Source of the DNA: Wenzhouxiangella sp.
GTDB taxonomy: Bacteria > Pseudomonadota > Gammaproteobacteria > Xanthomonadales > Wenzhouxiangellaceae
Assembly (NCBI GenBank): GCA_021767625.1
Contig: JAASTB010000054.1
Span: 1 to 10,052, forward strand
Length of the DNA: 10,052 nt
Reading direction: 5' to 3'
Each line of letters starts with the position of its first letter. The first letter of the stretch is position 1. The position numbers were made by a program, and so were the translations under genes. This document shows positions 6,378 through 10,052 of the stretch, in pieces. Under the pieces are notes generated by a model. It worked only from the letters and a program-made list of their open reading frames with translations. It made no database searches and was not told the origin of the DNA.

Positions 6378-7448
6378 CTAGGCAGCGCGGCGGCGTCCCG
6401 ACAGAAAGGCGGCGCCGGCGACGAGCGTCGCCAGGATGAACAACGCCCAGAACTCCAGCGTCGGAACCGGCAAGCCCGTGGGCGTCGGCGGCTGGGGTTG
6501 TCCCTGAAGTTCGAAATTGACCACCTGAGCCTGTTCCGCCGACGACAGGTCGCCGATCAGTTCATTGGGCATGCTCAGAAGATTCTGGCAACTCGCCCGC
6601 GCTGCCGCCCGGCTCGGATGTCCGCTGGCGACCTGCATCACGGCTCGCGTCTCTCCGGCCGGAATGGTCACCTCGTATTCCCAGTAGGGTTGGTTCTGAC
6701 CATCGGAGAAACTGATGCTGGCCACCGGCGAACTGCCGTTCGGACCATGGATGAGATGGCACAAGCGCGGATCGTAGGAAAGACCCGAACCGTCGAAGGC
6801 TTGGAACGAAGTTACCCAGTAGTCGTCGATTCCGACCGTCGCATCGCCGCTGGAGGATGAATCGATCTGGGTGTTGCTATCGGAGCCCAGATTGTTGGCG
6901 GTGAGCACATAGATGGTCACGGGGCTGGCGGAATTGTTGGTGAAGTAATTCATCCAACGGGCGAATTCCTGATCATCCCGAACCAGCACTTCGCGGTACA
7001 CGCTCAGATCACCGCCCATGAAGCTCTGGGTCGAGAAGACCGCTTCTCCCCCCGTGGTCCCCAATGGCGTTACGCTGGCCGGGCCGTTATCGCTGTAGAC
7101 CATGAAGGCGGCATCATTCGGATCGCACTCGCCCAGGCCAGGCGATGTGGTGATGCAAAGCCCCGCATAACCGTCGAAGGCATCGCTCAGTGTCGTCATG
7201 GTGGTGCCGCCGCCGCTGGTCGTAGCCGCGACCGCGGCAGTATAGGTGGCATCGCTGGCCGCACCCGAAGCCGACTCGGCTGTCGTGAACGTCACATCTT
7301 CATTGATGAACCACTCCAGGCCGCCACCGTCGATCAGGCTGAAACCGCTACCGCCTCCGCGCGCGTCTTCTCCTTCGGCCGCCGTCAGGTCGACGCTGAA
7401 CACAAGACACCCCAGACAGAAGGCCGCCAGGCTTGCTATCCGTTTCAT
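6378..7448 (-). CDS. Secreted protein with IPTL-CTERM-like C-terminal sorting signal
   Basis: The body of this 356-residue protein matches no enzyme I recognise. It begins with a signal peptide (MKR, hydrophobic to about 21, cleavage near TAA|EGE at 24). A mature region rich in Gly, Ser, Thr, Ala and Asp follows, with predicted beta-strand character and a cysteine pair at 98 and 108. The C-terminus has a Pro/Gln linker (QPQPPTPTG), then VPTLEFW (328-334), a hydrophobic helix (335-350) and RRR (352-354). This tripartite tail is the layout of IPTL-CTERM signals, relatives of PEP-CTERM, thought to be processed at the inner membrane in exopolysaccharide-producing Gram-negatives. The ATG has GGGAG (7455-7459) 6 nt upstream. 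It is divergent from the sulfatase-like gene and lies upstream of pga on the same strand, separated by 446 bases. A surface or extracellular-matrix role is inferred. Confidence 0.82.
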   Translation of the reverse strand: MKRIASLAAFCLGCLVFSVDLTAAEGEDARGGGSGFSLIDGGGLEWFINEDVTFTTAESASGAASDATYTAAVAATTSGGGTTMTTLSDAFDGYAGLCITTSPGLGECDPNDAAFMVYSDNGPASVTPLGTTGGEAVFSTQSFMGGDLSVYREVLVRDDQEFARWMNYFTNNSASPVTIYVLTANNLGSDSNTQIDSSSSGDATVGIDDYWVTSFQAFDGSGLSYDPRLCHLIHGPNGSSPVASISFSDGQNQPYWEYEVTIPAGETRAVMQVASGHPSRAAARASCQNLLSMPNELIGDLSSAEQAQVVNFELQGQPQPPTPTGLPVPTLEFWALFILATLVAGAAFLSGRRRAA

Positions 7449-7505
7449 GAATTTCTCCCACTTTCGTCGATGGATCCGGGCTCACGCACCACGCGCCGCC
7501 CGAAG

Positions 7506-7541
7506 TTGTCCCCTGGGAATCAACGCGTATTAATATAGCCT
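7506..7541. promoter_or_regulatory. AT-rich divergent promoter candidate
   Basis: In the 225-base gap between the divergent IPTL-CTERM and lipoprotein genes, the only AT-rich island is TATTAATATA around 7528-7537. On the plus strand TTGTCC (7506-7511) lies 17 bases before TATTAA (7528-7533). On the minus strand TATATT (7532-7537) could serve as a -10, but its -35 is poor. The rest of the gap shows nothing else definite. Confidence 0.38.
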
Positions 7542-7673
7542 ATCCCGGTCGCGGCGAACAGCAGTGTGCATCTCCGAGCCCTCATCGGCGCTGGTGCCCC
7601 GGAAAATCGGCGATCGGGAAAGCCGCCTTCGAGCACGCATAGCTCAGCAATCGAGAATCATTTGGTGTCTACG

Positions 7674-9866
7674 ATGAAAGCCAGCATTCCACACCGCTTC
7701 GCGGTCTGGCCTTTGGTACTGCTCGCACTGTCGATCGCGTTCACGGGGTGTGACCGTTCCGGCAAGCCGCCAGCCCCGAACGTGCTGCTCATCAGCGTAG
7801 ACACGCTGCGCGCGGACCGGCTGGGAAGTTACGGCTTCCCGCTGGCGCGTACCGGACACATCGACCGACTCGCCGCGGAAGGCGTTCGCTTCACCGACGC
7901 CATCACGGTCGCCCCCATCACCCTGCCGGCGCATTCAAGCATGATGACCGGATTGATCCCTCCCGCCCACGGCGTACGAGACAACGGCATCTTCGCCCTC
8001 AACGACGACGCCCAGACCATCGCCGAACGATTGCAGTCTGCCGGTTACGCGACGCACGCGTTCGTTTCGGCGGAGGTGCTGAATCGCCGTTACAACCTGG
8101 ATCAGGGCTTCGACAGTTACGACGATGCCGTCTGGAGCGCGCCCGAAGCGGCCATGTTCATGATCCGCTATCGCCCGGCCCACGACACGATCTCACGCGT
8201 CCTCGACTGGCACGAAGGTCGCCAGCAGCAACCCGACGAACGCCCGTTCTTCACGTGGGTTCACCTTTTCGACCCCCATCAGCCGCTGCAGCCCCCGACC
8301 GGCTACCGTCCGTTCTCTCCCACGCTCTACGATGCCGAAATCGCCTATGTCGACGATCAGCTCGGCAGGCTCTTCGAGGCCCTGGAAAAGAGCGGTGAAC
8401 TCGACGAGACACTAGTCGTGTTCACCTCCGACCACGGCGAGTCGCTGGGCGAACACGGCGAAGCCACACACGGCCTGTTCGTTTACGACGCCACAATGCA
8501 CATCCCACTCATCATCCGCTATCCTGCCGCATTCCCGCCCGGCGCGGTCTACGAGGGGCCCGTTCGCATCCACGACATTGCCCCGACCGTTCTGGCTGCC
8601 GCCGGACTCCACTTCGAACAGCCCGTTCAGGGAGTGGATCTGACTGCGCTGGTAAATTCCTGGTGGCCCGCACCCAAGCTGGAGCAGTACATCGAGTCGA
8701 TGCTCCCGCGCTACAGCCTCGGAATGGCTGCGCCGCAGGGGCTGCGCGACGGCAAATCGAAGTGGATCCGGCTTCCCTTTCCGGAATTCTACGAGCTCGA
8801 AGACGACCCCAAGGAGTCCGAGAACCGGTTCCGGGAACGACGAGACGACGCTCTCAGCATGGATCAAGCGCTCGATCAGCTGCTCGAAGAGGCTCGAACC
8901 GGCCTTGTCGACAGCGACTCGGCGGAAATGAACGCCGAGACAATGGCAGTACTGCAGTCCCTCGGCTATGTGCAGGCGGGGGCCAGCGACCGTCGGTCGA
9001 TGGCCGACGTGGACCCGAAGGACGGCCTGCCTCTCTACAACACGCTCAGTCAGGCCCGGCACCTGGCACAGGACGGGGACTGGGAGGGCGCCGAAGAGAA
9101 GCTCCGTGAGGTGCTGTCGCAACTGCCAACGCATATCTCTGCGCTGAATACGATGGGAAAGGTGCTGATCGAGCAGGATCGCCTCGAGGCCGCCCGGAAG
9201 CACTACCTGGCGTCGCTGGAGCAATGGCGCGACCAGGATCGCGTATACCTCATGCTCGGGCAGATCGCCCTGCGCCAGGGCCGGCTCGACGATGCTCGCC
9301 GGCACCTGGATCACGCTCTCGAGCTCAGTCCCGACTTCGTGGAGGCCATGCTGGTTCATGCGCAGGTGGCGCTCAGGGCACGTCAGGCCGAAGTGGGGCT
9401 GGCTTGGTACCGCCGGGCGGTCGAATCGAACCCCACGCACCCCCGCGCGCTGGTCAAGCTGGCCGATCTGATGTTCGTGCAACAGGAATTCTCACAGGCC
9501 TTCGATCTGTACGGCCAGGCGCTGACGCAACAGCCCGATCACTACCACGCCGCGCATCAGGCCGGACTCGCCGCCCTGCGTCTCGACCGCCTGGACGAGG
9601 CGTCACGGCTGCTCCAGCGGGCCGGCTCCATCGAGCCGGACGAGTGGCCGCCGCTGTACAACCTGGCCTGCGTACATGCATCGGCAGGGCGCAGCAGCGC
9701 CGCGCTCGACGCACTCGAGTCAGCCATCGACAAGGGGCTGGCGGATCCCGGACTGATCAGCCAGGAGCCCTTGCTGGATACGCTTGCCGGGAACCCAAGC
9801 TTCGAACGCCTGATCGAGCGTATTTCCGCAGTTTCTACTCCCAGCGAGGAAAGTGCACCGGACTGA
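7674..9866 (+). CDS. Lipoprotein: alkaline-phosphatase/sulfatase-superfamily domain plus TPR repeats
   Basis: This 730-residue fusion starts with a lipoprotein signal: HR, a hydrophobic stretch (about 9-23), then FTGC with the lipidated cysteine at 26. The domain at about 35-400 has the sulfatase-fold landmarks: metal ligand D43 in LLISVDTLRADRLGSYG, the nucleophile segment ITLPAHSSMMTG, FDPH (199-202), YDAEIAYVD (219-227) and the second metal pair D253-H254 in TSDHGESLGEHG. Where true sulfatases carry C/S-x-P-S-R for formylglycine, this has T83-L-P-A-H, so a threonine nucleophile as in phosphoethanolamine-type transferases is more likely. About six TPR units fill roughly 455-725, ending with the YNLACVHA...AIDKGL...SFERLIERI pattern. 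The ATG at 7674 is preferred over the upstream in-frame GTG at 7566, which would bury the signal peptide behind 36 residues. The substrate is unknown; it probably faces the periplasm. Confidence 0.87.
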   Translation: MKASIPHRFAVWPLVLLALSIAFTGCDRSGKPPAPNVLLISVDTLRADRLGSYGFPLARTGHIDRLAAEGVRFTDAITVAPITLPAHSSMMTGLIPPAHGVRDNGIFALNDDAQTIAERLQSAGYATHAFVSAEVLNRRYNLDQGFDSYDDAVWSAPEAAMFMIRYRPAHDTISRVLDWHEGRQQQPDERPFFTWVHLFDPHQPLQPPTGYRPFSPTLYDAEIAYVDDQLGRLFEALEKSGELDETLVVFTSDHGESLGEHGEATHGLFVYDATMHIPLIIRYPAAFPPGAVYEGPVRIHDIAPTVLAAAGLHFEQPVQGVDLTALVNSWWPAPKLEQYIESMLPRYSLGMAAPQGLRDGKSKWIRLPFPEFYELEDDPKESENRFRERRDDALSMDQALDQLLEEARTGLVDSDSAEMNAETMAVLQSLGYVQAGASDRRSMADVDPKDGLPLYNTLSQARHLAQDGDWEGAEEKLREVLSQLPTHISALNTMGKVLIEQDRLEAARKHYLASLEQWRDQDRVYLMLGQIALRQGRLDDARRHLDHALELSPDFVEAMLVHAQVALRARQAEVGLAWYRRAVESNPTHPRALVKLADLMFVQQEFSQAFDLYGQALTQQPDHYHAAHQAGLAALRLDRLDEASRLLQRAGSIEPDEWPPLYNLACVHASAGRSSAALDALESAIDKGLADPGLISQEPLLDTLAGNPSFERLIERISAVSTPSEESAPD

Positions 9867-9875
9867 TCGTGCGCA

Positions 9876-10052
9876 TCAGGAACTGGCGGTGAAGCAGCGG
9901 TAATCCTCGAGCGCGTCGGCCAGGCCGGCTTCGTAGAACCGTTCGCCGTGTTCGGGCGTGGCCCGGTGCGGTTCGGAGCCGATGCGGCCGTCGGGAAAGT
10001 GCTTGCGGTAGTCGGCGGCATCGCGAATCGGTCCGTCGGGTGCACGAACTGG
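9876..10052 (-). CDS. Creatininase-family amidohydrolase, C-terminal part
   Basis: The frame open from the right edge to the stop at 9876-9878 encodes 58 residues. They include the family-typical PDGRIGSEP and ATPEHGERFYEAG, which match the C-terminal PDGRIGSDPSLATPE-type block of creatininase-family proteins (creatinine amidohydrolase, MftE-like and related metal-dependent amidohydrolases). The zinc ligands of this family are N-terminal and lie outside the window, so specificity cannot be judged. The gene is convergent with the lipoprotein gene, with only 9 bases between stops. Another open frame on the same strand over the same bases gives Pro/Thr/Ala-rich sequence with no resemblance to a protein family and is a shadow. 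Confidence 0.82.
   Translation of the reverse strand, partial: PVRAPDGPIRDAADYRKHFPDGRIGSEPHRATPEHGERFYEAGLADALEDYRCFTASS

Larger units (their letters stand above)
5952..6378. repeat. Three dispersed copies of CGTCCGGAC (palindromic core GTCCGGAC)
   Basis: Exact copies lie at 5952-5960, 6119-6127 and 6370-6378, and a near copy (GTCCGGCC) at 6342-6349. The 8-base core is its own reverse complement, and the first two copies extend to a 10-base palindrome (CGTCCGGACG). I found no other exact copy of the core elsewhere in the window. The third copy ends on the last base of the IPTL-CTERM stop codon. Function is unknown: a regulator's operator is possible, or chance in GC-rich DNA. Confidence 0.55.

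Noticed and set aside
6189..6860. Plus-strand 223-codon open frame overlapping the IPTL-CTERM gene end
   Set aside because: Mostly antisense to the IPTL-CTERM gene, which has a signal peptide, a ribosome site and a sorting tail. The plus-strand peptide is low-complexity.
7566..7673. N-terminal extension of the lipoprotein from a GTG start at 7566
   Set aside because: It would place 36 non-descript residues ahead of an otherwise normal lipoprotein signal peptide. The ATG at 7674 gives the expected N-terminus.
8412..9482. Minus-strand 356-codon open frame inside the lipoprotein gene
   Set aside because: Antisense to the sulfatase-fold and TPR region with clear motifs; the peptide shows no family features.

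Overview
The window comes from a high-GC gammaproteobacterium. The evidence is the ubiE-ubiJ-ubiB ubiquinone operon at the left edge, the Pga-type biofilm polysaccharide genes, and the base composition. A Lysobacterales or Wenzhouxiangella-like lineage would fit the IPTL-CTERM surface protein and the CRP/Clp-type site, but the lineage is inferred and not proven here.

Left block (1-2292, + strand): the last codons of ubiE, then ubiJ, then ubiB, tightly packed (4-nt gap, then a 4-nt ATGA overlap). UbiJ and UbiB are non-catalytic or atypical-kinase helpers of aerobic ubiquinone synthesis.

Middle block (2321-5931, - strand, convergent with ubiB): a compact exopolysaccharide operon transcribed pgaA-pgaC-pgaD. 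It encodes an outer-membrane TPR/beta-barrel porin, a family-2 polymerising glycosyltransferase and its small membrane partner. The usual second gene, pgaB (periplasmic deacetylase/hydrolase), is absent; only 51 bases separate pgaA from pgaC. The PgaA periplasmic TPR region is also much shorter than in E. coli. Upstream of pgaA lies a 446-base gene-free stretch (5932-6377). It holds a textbook CRP/Clp box (TGTGA-N6-TCACA), three exact copies of the palindrome-bearing 9-mer CGTCCGGAC, and several hairpins.

Right block: a secreted protein with an IPTL-CTERM-like C-terminal sorting signal (6378-7448, -) lies next to a divergent promoter-like AT-rich island. It is followed by a predicted lipoprotein (7674-9866, +) joining an alkaline-phosphatase/sulfatase-superfamily domain to a string of TPR repeats. 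In that domain a threonine replaces the usual formylglycine cysteine/serine. The window closes with the C-terminal 58 residues of a creatininase-family amidohydrolase (9876-10052, -), convergent with the lipoprotein gene.

The most coherent theme is cell-surface polysaccharide and surface-protein biology: a PgaB-less polymer export operon under a likely CRP/Clp-type regulator, beside an envelope-anchored IPTL-CTERM protein. No mobile elements, CRISPR arrays, tRNAs or rRNAs were seen.
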